Source: Methylophaga sp. (GTDB lineage Bacteria; Pseudomonadota; Gammaproteobacteria; Nitrosococcales; Methylophagaceae). From it: DNA of 64,000 nucleotides. This document shows positions 49,266 through 56,900 of the stretch, in pieces (position 1 is the stretch's first letter; each line of letters starts with the position of its first letter). The notes under the pieces are model-generated. The model had not been told where the DNA came from. It worked only from the letters and a program-made list of their open reading frames with translations, and ran no database searches. The DNA lies in assembly GCA_011053005.1 (NCBI GenBank), contig DRHW01000007.1, positions 34,723 through 98,722 of the forward strand, written 5' to 3'. Made by a program: the position numbers and the translations under genes.

Positions 49266-49784
49266 CTATAGTTTACTGTGTACATGCACTCCGTTGTTGG
49301 TATTCCAATCATGTGCCAATTTGTCACGATCCAAATCAGATTTAGACTTTACACCAATAACAATCCCACCATTTTTTAGACCCGTTTCATATTCTTTTAA
49401 CGTGTCTTCTGGAATAGCCCAGCCAATTAATGCACCGACAAGTCCCGCACTAACACCGCCAGCACCAGCACCAGCAATTCCGGCAGCTAATGGTCCAGCA
49501 ACAACTAAACCTAAACCAGGTAACACTAGTACAGTACCCGCAGCGGCAACGGCTGCTGCAATAGCACCAACTGTAGCACCCACTGCGCCCCCAATTGCGG
49601 CACCTTCGGCAGATTTATTACTCACTTCAGTTTCTAACGTTGTGTGCTCACCATAATGACGCTCACGTGTTTCTTTGCTCATAATGACATCAATATCATT
49701 TGAACCATAACCTGTGTCTAAAGCATATTGATATGCTCTTTCCGCACTTTCTTTGTCATTAAATAAACCAGTAACTGTAGACAT
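49266..49784 (-). CDS. Glycine-zipper stress-type protein
   Basis: This protein of 172 residues has an N-terminal domain like general stress protein 17M (TGLFNDKESAERAYQYALDTGY), a long Gly/Ala-rich hydrophobic middle (about residues 60-125) with glycine-zipper spacing, and a short C-terminal domain (GIVIGVKSKSDLDR). The middle part could insert into or across a membrane. The ATG at 49784 has GGAG six bases upstream; an earlier GTG is less likely. A 13-base palindrome CAGGAATTTCCTG lies at 49811-49823 upstream. Function is unknown. Confidence 0.72.
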   Translation of the reverse strand: MSTVTGLFNDKESAERAYQYALDTGYGSNDIDVIMSKETRERHYGEHTTLETEVSNKSAEGAAIGGAVGATVGAIAAAVAAAGTVLVLPGLGLVVAGPLAAGIAGAGAGGVSAGLVGALIGWAIPEDTLKEYETGLKNGGIVIGVKSKSDLDRDKLAHDWNTNNGVHVHSKL

Positions 49785-50194
49785 GTTGTTCTCCACTCAT
49801 TTTTATTATGCAGGAATTTCCTGTGAGTTAAATATACAAAATCTACGATATGTTAATAATGGTTAATGTCTCAATGGGATGTAGGATTATTCTTAATTAT
49901 AAGAGATTTTATGATTGGGGCTTGTTTGGCGTTATTTTCACTTCTTGATTAAATTCAACAATTAACAAAGTGCATTTCAAACGAGTCTTAATTGGATGTT
50001 GGATGCTTATCAAAAACCTGTATCTAAGAATCTTAAGCTCTTTAATGTTAAGCTTTGTATATAAACTCCAAAATCAATCCCAAAAAATATTTCTATTGTT
50101 TAAGTGTTCATTAATTAGATTTTTATTAGCTCGAAATCTAAGAAGAAATCTGTCGAATATTGATTAAATTCCTATACTGGTAAGGCCTTACCAC
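49785..50194. other. Intergenic region between the stress-type gene and kwaB
   Basis: No gene is recognised. It holds the 13-base palindrome upstream of the stress-type gene and the 16-base palindrome next to the kwaB stop. It is markedly AT-rich. Confidence 0.4.
50178..50193. repeat. 16-bp perfect palindrome after kwaB
   Basis: TGGTAAGG is followed at once by its reverse complement CCTTACCA. It lies one base beyond the kwaB stop codon, at the left edge of the defence island. No T tract follows on the minus strand, so it is not a standard terminator. Confidence 0.45.
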
Positions 50195-51028
50195 TTAGCC
50201 TAATTTTTGAACAGAGTTAGCTAATCTCTTTTCATGTCCAAATGGTGTGGTATAAAAACGCTGTTCAATCCCATAAAGCAGAAGTTTCAACTCTTCATCA
50301 TTTGATATTTCGAACTTGTTATTTTGCTGTTCAAACCTAAGCTTCTTCTCGCAGTAACCGTCGATATAACTAAGCATCTTGGTTTTATCAACAACTGACA
50401 TGGCCGCAAGAGTTGCCATAGCAAGACCAATACGTTTTCGATTTGGTTTTGACACGTTATTAACATCATAATCTTTTCCTAACTTGATAAATGATTCATC
50501 CAAAAAGAGCTTAACCTCTGCACTAGTTGCTTCTTTGTAAAGCTCATCTATTCCTTTAAAAATACTAGAAATAGTCGCTAGGTTTCTAAATATAAGGGTG
50601 TCTGTCACTTTAAAATAAACCGCATCAGGTAGAGCGTTTACCACTAGTCTGTTTTGATTTTTTTCAAGCTTTACTGTTTCGCCAAAAATAAGGGTTTTGC
50701 GCTTTATAAAGAGGCTGGGAGTGATTTTCTGAAAATAAAAATTATCGTCCTGAACAGAAAATATATAAGCAATTTTGGAAAACTGTTCTTTGTTCAGATC
50801 ATCAAAGTCTTTCGAATCGAAATTCTGTTTTAGTAAATCAATGCAAAAGTTTTTTTTACTAAACTGTTCAATCTTAAACCAAGCATCTTCATCCAAGTTA
50901 TGATCAGGGTCATAAGGCACACAAGAATTCAGATCAACTGCTACAACATCAAAAAGAGCTTGATCAGAAACCAACTTGAAATATGGTTTTTTTCGTAATC
51001 CTTTAATTTTAGCTAGTATTTGGTCCAT
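50195..51028 (-). CDS. kwaB: Kiwa defence protein KwaB (DUF4868-like)
   Basis: This protein of 277 residues resembles KwaB, the cytoplasmic DUF4868 subunit of the Kiwa anti-phage system. Features that match my memory of the family are FYFQKITPSLFIKRKTLIFG, the ALPDAVYFKV strand and the C-terminal DEELKLLLYGIEQRFYTTP region. In Kiwa, KwaB works with the membrane protein KwaA to stop phage development after infection is sensed at the membrane. It starts directly after kwaA; the ATG at 51028 has GAGG six bases upstream, and a GTG at 51031 overlaps the kwaA stop. The two-gene order supports the name more than the sequence alone does. Confidence 0.72.
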   Translation of the reverse strand: MDQILAKIKGLRKKPYFKLVSDQALFDVVAVDLNSCVPYDPDHNLDEDAWFKIEQFSKKNFCIDLLKQNFDSKDFDDLNKEQFSKIAYIFSVQDDNFYFQKITPSLFIKRKTLIFGETVKLEKNQNRLVVNALPDAVYFKVTDTLIFRNLATISSIFKGIDELYKEATSAEVKLFLDESFIKLGKDYDVNNVSKPNRKRIGLAMATLAAMSVVDKTKMLSYIDGYCEKKLRFEQQNNKFEISNDEELKLLLYGIEQRFYTTPFGHEKRLANSVQKLG

Positions 51029-51030
51029 CA

Positions 51031-51588
51031 CTATCCTCGCTCTATAAAAGTGTAATTGTTAATGCGATGCGCCACAGAGATTTGAATATCGTCTGGCTTT
51101 TTGTATCGTTGACGGCTGATTAGGAAAATTGCCGTGCCGTTCTTGGTGGTGATGTTATAAAACTCATAACCAAACAATAAAAACAGCGGATTGAAGTATA
51201 GTGCCTGTGACAGGAAGGTAAACACAAACAAAACTGCATAAATAAACCACAACGTTTCCCAGTTACCAATACTCAATGCTACAAAAAAGTAGCCCAAGTA
51301 ACTGGGTAAAAAACTGTTATTGGCATGTTCAATACTTGTTACATCTCCGGCTTTGAACTCGTCTTTACCCAAGTATTTACTCAGCCAAATACTCAAACCT
51401 GTCGATAAAATTGGAATCAGCAAGTAAAGCAAATAAGACACTGCGTTCGGGAGTGTTGCAGTCCAATCTAAGCATGCAAAATCACTGAAAAAATGACTCA
51501 GTGTGTATCCTTTCTGTACCAGAAAGATAATCACCAGCAGGGATGTGGCATTGAAAGTCAGAAGCACTCGGAATGCAGCGTTGATCAT
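51031..51588 (-). CDS. kwaA: Kiwa defence membrane protein KwaA
   Basis: This 185-residue protein has about four membrane segments (residues 7-24, 47-70, 93-109 and 113-140) and a soluble C-terminus. The stretch FLPSYLGYFFVALSIGN followed by FLSQALYFNPLFLLFGYEFY fits my memory of KwaA, the membrane sensor of the Kiwa system. Its ATG overlaps the TGA of a truncated hsdS (ATGA), so kwaA was once translated by coupling to a restriction operon. Its stop shares a base with kwaB's alternative GTG. With the upstream gene broken, its current promoter is not obvious. Confidence 0.75.
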   Translation of the reverse strand: MINAAFRVLLTFNATSLLVIIFLVQKGYTLSHFFSDFACLDWTATLPNAVSYLLYLLIPILSTGLSIWLSKYLGKDEFKAGDVTSIEHANNSFLPSYLGYFFVALSIGNWETLWFIYAVLFVFTFLSQALYFNPLFLLFGYEFYNITTKNGTAIFLISRQRYKKPDDIQISVAHRINNYTFIERG

Positions 51589-51746
51589 TTTACTGTTACC
51601 TGTCCGTTCATTAGCATAGGGAGAAGCCAGTCTCGAAGAGCTGTTAGCTGTCGATTTTCAAGGCTCCGCTCAAATATCATTTTGTTGTAATTCGTAACGA
51701 TCTCATCATACTTTTTGAGCAAATCCGATGAGGGATAAGTGTGAAT
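51585..51746 (-). pseudogene. hsdS: 3' remnant of type I restriction specificity gene hsdS
   Basis: On the minus strand the frame is open from about 51746 to a TGA at 51585-51587. Its last residues, ENRQLTALRDWLLPMLMNG followed by QVTVK, are the diagnostic C-terminus of HsdS, with a preceding coiled-coil-like YDEIVTNYNKMIF segment. Roughly 52 residues remain; the rest, including both DNA-recognition domains, is gone where the IS110-type fragment begins. The TGA overlaps the kwaA ATG. No hsdM or hsdR is in the window. Confidence 0.85.
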
Positions 51747-51978
51747 CGATTATTGATATGGGCTATGAAGCACCAATGGACACGCCCCTTAATTACGGCC
51801 CATGATGGCCACGATAAGAAGTGTGAACTCAAATCCATAAGGAGCATATCCATGAATAAGACTAATACTATCGGGGTTGATCTAGCAAAGAATATTTTTC
51901 ATTTACATATCCAAGACGAAAAAGGACATTTTATCAAGAAGCTTAAACTTGACCCCATTGGTTACTTTCTTTTACCTA
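51747..51978 (+). mobile_element. 5' fragment of an IS110-family element
   Basis: The block between the hsdS remnant and the fic stop contains the start of an IS110-type transposase gene plus about 105 bases of its upstream end (GGACACGCCCC is at 51779-51789). Both outer edges are estimates. No right end or target duplication was found. Confidence 0.6.
51852..51950 (+). pseudogene. Truncated IS110-family transposase
   Basis: An AAGGAG site precedes an ATG that opens MNKTNTIGVDLAKNIFHLHI, the N-terminus of DEDD transposases of the IS110 family, with D10 as the first catalytic aspartate. Similarity fades after about 33 residues (KKLKL), close to the 3' end of the convergent fic gene. The open frame runs on to 52040 without family features. 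It cannot be functional. Confidence 0.8.
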
Positions 51979-53088
51979 TCATCCGATACTCTCAATCAAA
52001 CGATAACTCGTGCTTCGTCCACCACTTGCATTTTGAATAAAGATACCTCTAGACACTAAATCCTGTATATCACGAAGAGCCGTATCAGTTGAACATTTAG
52101 CTAGCTTGGCATATTTTGAGGTATTGATATATCCCTCAAAATCGTCTTCCAACATACGATTGATGATATGGCGCTGACGTTCATTAACAGGATTCTGATT
52201 AATTCTTTCCCATAATTTCGCTTTAAATAGTACGCTGCCTAATGTTTCTTCTGCATTTATAAGTGCATGACCTATACACTGTATAAACCACATTAGCCAT
52301 TGTGTTATGTCAAGATCGCCCCTCTGCTGCTTTTCAAGCTGCTCGTAGTACTGCGATTTTTCAGATTCAATTTGTTTGGAAAGACTATAAAACCGCTCAG
52401 GAATACCATCTGCTCTGGTCAAAATCATATCAGCGATTGCACGTGCAATTCGACCATTACCATCTTCAAACGGGTGGAGTGTTATAAACCAAAGATGAGC
52501 TATACCAGCCTTTAAAACAGGATCAATGTCTTTATTAGCTTCACACCATTCAAAGAAGATAGCCATTTCTTGTTCAAGATTATCTGGACATGGCGCGTTA
52601 AAATGGATCTTTTCACGATCTATTGGACCAGATACGACTTGCATAGGGTCATTTTCAAGTAATCTCCAACTCGCTACAGTAATACGATGCATCCCACTTC
52701 TTCCTGTGGGAAAGAGTGCTGCATGCCAATCAAACAATCGTTCTTTAGTTAAGGGTTTTGAGAAATTCTGGGTGGCATCAAGCATCATTTCAACTATTCC
52801 ATCCACATCTCGACTGGCTGGAATTAGTCCCGCAATGTCCATGCCTAACCGTCGAGCAATAGAAGAGCTAACCTGATTAGGATCTAAATCATGCCCTTCA
52901 ATCGCGGATGATTTCAAAACGTCATTTGTTAACGTACGAAGGCTAGCCTCTCTTCTCAAGTCAAAGCCAAGCCCTTCCATTCGTCCCAGCAACAGCCCTT
53001 GCCGATAACGTATATCTGTAAGCTTAGTCGCTAATTTATCTGTATTCCAATGAAAGCTAGGCCAATTGCTATTTTCGTATATCCACAT
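51979..53088 (-). CDS. fic: Fic-domain protein with DUF4172 N-terminus
   Basis: This protein of 369 residues transfers AMP or a related group to protein hydroxyls. The N-terminal WIYENSNWPSFHWNTDKLA is the DUF4172 start, followed by an inhibitory helix motif S60-xxx-E64-G65, so it is a class II Fic that is held inactive until triggered. The active site HPFEDGNGRIAR (205-216) is intact. The C-terminal 65 residues look like a winged helix (TSKYAKLAKCSTDTALRDIQ). The ATG at 53088 begins the conserved N-terminus; an upstream in-frame start adds 13 unrelated residues. It ends naturally next to the IS110 fragment. Confidence 0.9.
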   Translation of the reverse strand: MWIYENSNWPSFHWNTDKLATKLTDIRYRQGLLLGRMEGLGFDLRREASLRTLTNDVLKSSAIEGHDLDPNQVSSSIARRLGMDIAGLIPASRDVDGIVEMMLDATQNFSKPLTKERLFDWHAALFPTGRSGMHRITVASWRLLENDPMQVVSGPIDREKIHFNAPCPDNLEQEMAIFFEWCEANKDIDPVLKAGIAHLWFITLHPFEDGNGRIARAIADMILTRADGIPERFYSLSKQIESEKSQYYEQLEKQQRGDLDITQWLMWFIQCIGHALINAEETLGSVLFKAKLWERINQNPVNERQRHIINRMLEDDFEGYINTSKYAKLAKCSTDTALRDIQDLVSRGIFIQNASGGRSTSYRLIESIG

Positions 53089-53174
53089 ATTAATCACCGC
53101 ATAATAAGCAGTGATAGTATTCCACATTTACCGCAAATACAATTGTATTAAACGCATAATATGCGGTAATTAAG
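53089..53174 (-). promoter_or_regulatory. fic promoter with three operator-like copies
   Basis: On the minus strand TTGTAT (53137-53142), a 17-base spacer and TACTAT (53114-53119) form a sigma-70 promoter. Three copies of a TGCGGTRAWT motif overlap it. One is at 53159-53174 in plus orientation (ATATGCGGTAATTA), one lies in the spacer at 53127-53138 (ATTTGCGGTAAA on minus), and one is at 53089-53105 (TTATGCGGTGATTA on minus) covering the leader and start codon. Confidence 0.6.
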
Positions 53175-53513
53175 TGATATATTCACTGCACATCATCTTA
53201 GGTCGTTAGTTAATATTGATTGTTACAGCTAAAAACAAGAACAATCGATACGAAGATCAACTGGAGAATCAGATTGGCTGCCACCTTGATTCCTGCACAG
53301 GTGATTGCACTAGCGAATACATGAGGCCCCGTCCGCTGTGCGGTGCGCCATAGATCAAAACTTATCCTATCTTCACTTTTTAAGCCAACCAGCGACAATA
53401 ATGAATTAATCAAACACAATAATTAAAAAATAAGATTTGATGACTGTCCTGCCCACCCCTAATACACAAAAATAAGCCCTTTGACTAAGTGCTTGGTTTT
53501 ATTATTTAAATTC
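53175..53513. other. Intergenic region between fic and the PEP-CTERM-type gene
   Basis: No gene is recognised. A minus-strand open frame (53210-53419) has no ribosome site and no recognisable product. GGTGGGCAGGACAGT near 53446-53460 (minus strand) could be an old element end, but nothing confirms it. Confidence 0.4.
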
Positions 53514-53557
53514 TAGACATTTCATTACATCTGAAATATAATGTGATCGACTTCACA
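53514..53557 (+). promoter_or_regulatory. Promoter with consensus CRP-type site for the PEP-CTERM-type gene
   Basis: TAGACA (53514-53519) and TATAAT (53537-53542) are 17 bases apart. TGTGA-TCGACT-TCACA (53542-53557) matches the CRP consensus in both half sites with the correct six-base gap. It is centred near the expected start of transcription, a position that usually represses. A six-base-pair hairpin (GAGGAC with GTCCTC, 53590-53607) lies in the leader. Confidence 0.65.
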
Positions 53558-53637
53558 TTTTTTATAAAATAGTTTTCACTGGAGTTAGTGAGGACGGATT
53601 GGTCCTCGCTCTTCTATTTTAATTAAAAAAGGATTAA

Positions 53638-54126
53638 ATGATGAATAAATTCAGATTATTATGTTTGACAGGTCTATTAGCATTAGCTTCTGCTAATGCA
53701 TCAGCTGCAACTGTAAACGTTAACTTCGATATTAAAGATGCATTAGGTGCGTCATTTGGCTCTGGTAGCTTTTCTGGCGACACTGGTGCAGATAATGTAT
53801 TAGATATGTCTGAGCTTACCTCATTCAATACTACTGCTTATTATGGCTTCGCATCTTACGTTTTAGCAGACCTTAACCAGTTTAGTGATTTCACTTTACC
53901 ATCGGTTTGGTCACACAACATTTCATGGGGTGGCTTCTTATTAGGTGGTAACAATGCCTACTTTACAACTGATAGCCTAGCTTTAGATGATGCGTTTTTT
54001 GATGTAAACATCACAAGCGTTTCAACTGCTCCTGTTTCAGCAGTTCCAATTCCTGCTGCTGCGCTTTTGTTTGCACCCGCTTTATTAGGTTTTATGGGTT
54101 TACGTCGTCGTAAACTTGCTGCTTAA
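53638..54126 (+). CDS. PEP-CTERM/VPLPA-type exported protein
   Basis: This 162-residue protein has a signal peptide (1-23) and a C-terminal sorting tail: VPIPAAALLFAPALLGFMGL followed by RRRKLAA, that is a VPxPA motif, a membrane helix and an Arg cluster. This is the layout of exosortase substrates. The mature part is rich in Ser, Gly, Phe and Asp and resembles nothing I know. The exosortase is not in the window. A second ATG one codon in is also possible; both follow AAAGGA. Confidence 0.85.
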   Translation: MMNKFRLLCLTGLLALASANASAATVNVNFDIKDALGASFGSGSFSGDTGADNVLDMSELTSFNTTAYYGFASYVLADLNQFSDFTLPSVWSHNISWGGFLLGGNNAYFTTDSLALDDAFFDVNITSVSTAPVSAVPIPAAALLFAPALLGFMGLRRRKLAA

Positions 54127-54185
54127 ACAGCTTTAAAGCATGCAGTGCATTAGCACTGCCAGCAATTAATGTAGTTAGCTATACT

Positions 54186-54216
54186 GAAAGCCACCTGAAA
54201 TGAGGTGGCTTTTTTA
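54186..54216 (+). terminator. Terminator after the PEP-CTERM-type gene
   Basis: AAAGCCACCT pairs with AGGTGGCTTT over a six-base loop and continues into a T tract. Confidence 0.88.
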
Positions 54217-54284
54217 TTTCCATATTCTTCATCTTAATGATGAGCTAACAATATTCTTGAATCGTTTATGCTGACCTCATAGTC

Positions 54285-55532
54285 CTACCGTAAATTAGCA
54301 TACAGGGATCTATAATAAGCACTGACCGCCGGAATCATCGTTACAAAAAACGAAGCCAGTAATATCCAGCCCACATCGATCATCAAATGACTATTTAATA
54401 ACTGTTGATTCATAAATAAGCCGTATTCGCTGGTTATATAACCACTAAACAGCCACATACTTAGCCATAATGCCAACAAAGCTAATATTATTCCGGCGAT
54501 TACCAATAACATAGCTTCGAGTTGAATCAGTAATAAGATAACCAACGGACTAGCACCAACGACTCTTAAAATAGCCATTTCATGTTGCCGCTCTTTCATC
54601 GAGACCAACAACATATTACTCATGCCCAATAAGGCGCCAGCGAGTACCAAGACTGAAATTAATAATAAAATCTGTTCAACACTGCCCAACATTTGCCACA
54701 GTTCAACCAACGTTGCGCCGGGCAAAATAGCCATTAAAGGTTCTGCTGAAAAGTTGTTCACCTGCTGCTGAACGGCAAACGTCGCTAATTTTGACTTAAG
54801 CCCAACCATAAAAGCGGTGATGGTTTCTGGCACAAGTGAATCAGCAGATATCGCTTTATTGCTTGTTTTAAAATTCGGTAATTTGACACCGTGTTGCCAA
54901 TCAATATGAATCGCTTCAATTGCCTGCAAACTCACATAAACCGTTTTATCTGATGGTGTTCCGGTTGGTTTGAGCACGCCACTTATGGTGAAGGGTTTGT
55001 CTTTATGTTGGCTGAAACTCGTTTTAGCAACACCATGTGACAAAATAATCTTATCGCCGATCTTATAACCTAGTTGCTTAGCGACATCCGCCCCAATAAC
55101 GGCATCATAAAGATCATTAAAGGCATGTCCTTGAGCAAAAGTAAGCGTTTGTTGCTCGCCATATTTAAAAAAAGTGAATAAGTCTGCCGTTGTGCCTAAT
55201 ACTCGATAACCACGATGCGAATCACCTAAAGCGATAGGAATCGTCCATGCAACATTCGGGTTTTTAGCCAGTTGCTGATAACTCTGCCAAGAAATATTGT
55301 TGGTGGCATGACCAATATGAAACACCGAATATAACAACAAATTTAATTGGCCAGTACGCGCTCCAACAATTAAATCGACACCAGAAACCGTTTTACTGAA
55401 ACTATCTTTAGCTTGATAACGAATCGTTTCCACACTAAATAATACAAAAATGCTGACTGCAATCATCATCACAGTCAGTAAAACGCTCACTTTGCGTTGT
55501 AATAAACTTTTGATAGCCAACTTAATCAACAT
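54285..55532 (-). CDS. FtsX/MacB-type ABC transporter permease (zinc-linked)
   Basis: This 415-residue permease has an N-terminal helix (about 15-40), a large periplasmic domain with AVIGADVAKQLGYKIGDKI, and three C-terminal helices with the FtsX-type core ILRVVGASPLVILLLIQLEAM. It pairs with the ATPase encoded upstream, whose end overlaps its start by 11 bases. Similar ATPase-permease-DUF3299 sets are zinc-starvation induced in Pseudomonas aeruginosa (PA4063-PA4066 region). What it moves is not known. Confidence 0.85.
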   Translation of the reverse strand: MLIKLAIKSLLQRKVSVLLTVMMIAVSIFVLFSVETIRYQAKDSFSKTVSGVDLIVGARTGQLNLLLYSVFHIGHATNNISWQSYQQLAKNPNVAWTIPIALGDSHRGYRVLGTTADLFTFFKYGEQQTLTFAQGHAFNDLYDAVIGADVAKQLGYKIGDKIILSHGVAKTSFSQHKDKPFTISGVLKPTGTPSDKTVYVSLQAIEAIHIDWQHGVKLPNFKTSNKAISADSLVPETITAFMVGLKSKLATFAVQQQVNNFSAEPLMAILPGATLVELWQMLGSVEQILLLISVLVLAGALLGMSNMLLVSMKERQHEMAILRVVGASPLVILLLIQLEAMLLVIAGIILALLALWLSMWLFSGYITSEYGLFMNQQLLNSHLMIDVGWILLASFFVTMIPAVSAYYRSLYANLR

Positions 55533-56268
55533 AGCTAACTCCCGCCAGATTCAACTCAGACATACTTATTTTATGTGAAAAAAAGGGCAGTAGCGTTTCA
55601 TCATGGCTCACAAAAATTAACGTTGTTTCATTTTCATTAGCCAGCTGCATCAACATCGTCATAAAGCCTGACTTTGCTTCACTATCCAATGCTGAAGTAG
55701 GCTCATCTATAATTAATAAACGAGGGTTATTAATGAGTGCACGCGCTATCGCGACGCGTTGCTGCTGGCCAACACTCAAAGTATCTGCACGACGATTCAT
55801 CAGTTGAGGCTCTAAACTTAAACCTGCCAATAAACTATGACATCGTTGTCTGACCACCTCATTCGTAGTGCCTGCAAAATGAGCCGCTAATTGAATATTT
55901 TCTAGCACACTGAGATACGGTACTAAATTAAATTGCTGAAACACCATGCCAATGTTATTAGCTCTAAATGCATCTCGTTGCCGAGCATTTAAGGCTAATA
56001 ATGATTGCCCAAACAGATGAATATTACCTTCATTCGCCGTTAAAATGCCTGCTAGTAGATTGAGCAACGTTGATTTACCTGAACCCGAACGGCCATGAAC
56101 AAAAACATGCTCGCCAGAGCCAACCTGCCAATTTTCAATATGCAAAATGGGCGCTTTGGATTTAGGATAGCGATAAACGACATGACTAAGTGCAACCGCA
56201 GATTTGTTTAAAGGTTTATTCACCGAACTAGACATGGTTTGATCCGTATAGTTGAACGTCACTGACAC
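55522..56268 (-). CDS. LolD/MacB-type ABC transporter ATPase (zinc-linked)
   Basis: This 248-residue ATPase has Walker A GRSGSGKSTLLN, the signature LSVGQQQRVAIARAL and Walker B LLIIDEPTSALDSE. The Q-loop segment MVFQQFNLVPYLSVLENI matches the LolD/FtsE class that works with FtsX-type permeases. A start at 56235 (MSSSVNK) is also possible. The Zur-type operator sits 5-21 bases upstream of the longer start, in the gap shared with the divergent DUF3299 gene. Confidence 0.88.
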   Translation of the reverse strand: MSVTFNYTDQTMSSSVNKPLNKSAVALSHVVYRYPKSKAPILHIENWQVGSGEHVFVHGRSGSGKSTLLNLLAGILTANEGNIHLFGQSLLALNARQRDAFRANNIGMVFQQFNLVPYLSVLENIQLAAHFAGTTNEVVRQRCHSLLAGLSLEPQLMNRRADTLSVGQQQRVAIARALINNPRLLIIDEPTSALDSEAKSGFMTMLMQLANENETTLIFVSHDETLLPFFSHKISMSELNLAGVSYVD

Positions 56269-56272
56269 AACA

Positions 56273-56289
56273 ATGATACACTATATCAT
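56273..56289. promoter_or_regulatory. Putative Zur operator 1
   Basis: ATGATA-CACTA-TATCAT is a near-perfect dyad in the 44-base gap between the divergent ABC ATPase and DUF3299 genes. The same arms with the same five-base spacing recur at 60327-60343. Confidence 0.65.
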
Positions 56290-56312
56290 CAACTTGTATT
56301 TGGATGTAACGC

Positions 56313-56900
56313 ATGATGAAAAAACTATTTGTTAGCCTTTTTTTAGCCGTATCATTTGCAATGCCCGCCACCGCTATCTCAGCCGATAAAGAAAGCCAAT
56401 ATCAAACTATCGAGTGGGTCGATTTGCTACCTGAGGAGGATCTTAACGCCTTAATGGAACCACCGGAATCTCTTGATGATATTGAAGATGGTTCAGAAGA
56501 AGATCAACTCAGTAGTCAACTAACTCAAGCCTTAGAATTAGCTGGCGATAGCCGTTACCAGCAAGCACTGGTTTCAACGATTATTCGCCCCGAATATAAT
56601 GATCGTAAAGTACGCATGCCAGGTTTTATCGTGCCGATCACCTTAGATAAAGACCAAAATGTGACTGAATTCTTCTTGGTACCTTATTTTGGCGCCTGCA
56701 TACATGTGCCGCCACCACCGCCCAATCAAATCATTTTTTCAAAACTTAAAACGGGTATCAAAATAGAGAATATCTACGAAGCTTATTGGGTGGAAGGCAC
56801 GTTAAGTACCACATTAACCGAAAATGAAATGGCAACCTCCGCCTATGCTTTCACTGTCGACAAAGTAGTGCCGTATGAAGAACCATTAAGTCTAGAGTAA
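56313..56900 (+). CDS. DUF3299 exported protein
   Basis: This 195-residue protein has a signal peptide (1-23) and the DUF3299 core: RMPGFIVPIT, then FFLVPYFGACIHVPPPPPNQ, where the cysteine and histidine could bind metal. DUF3299 proteins often accompany this ABC transporter in zinc-regulated clusters. The biochemical role is unknown. It is divergent from the ABC genes and convergent with zur, whose stop is on the adjacent base. Confidence 0.85.
   Translation: MMKKLFVSLFLAVSFAMPATAISADKESQYQTIEWVDLLPEEDLNALMEPPESLDDIEDGSEEDQLSSQLTQALELAGDSRYQQALVSTIIRPEYNDRKVRMPGFIVPITLDKDQNVTEFFLVPYFGACIHVPPPPPNQIIFSKLKTGIKIENIYEAYWVEGTLSTTLTENEMATSAYAFTVDKVVPYEEPLSLE

Noticed and set aside
49970..50167. 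Plus-strand open frame of 65 codons upstream of the kwaB 3' end
   Set aside because: No ribosome site, and very high Leu/Ile/Lys content as expected of random AT-rich sequence.
51747..51851. Bridge RNA gene of the IS110-type fragment
   Set aside because: Only about 105 bases remain upstream of the transposase start and the element's end is not identified, so no RNA structure can be defended.
53173..53187. AGTGA-TATAT-TCACT as a CRP site upstream of fic
   Set aside because: The gap is five bases instead of six, so it does not fit CRP, unlike the true match at 53542-53557.
53210..53419. Minus-strand open frame of 69 codons between fic and the PEP-CTERM-type gene
   Set aside because: It starts at GTG with no ribosome site and encodes an unrecognised peptide with a hydrophobic end. 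It may be an old remnant, but nothing supports a gene.
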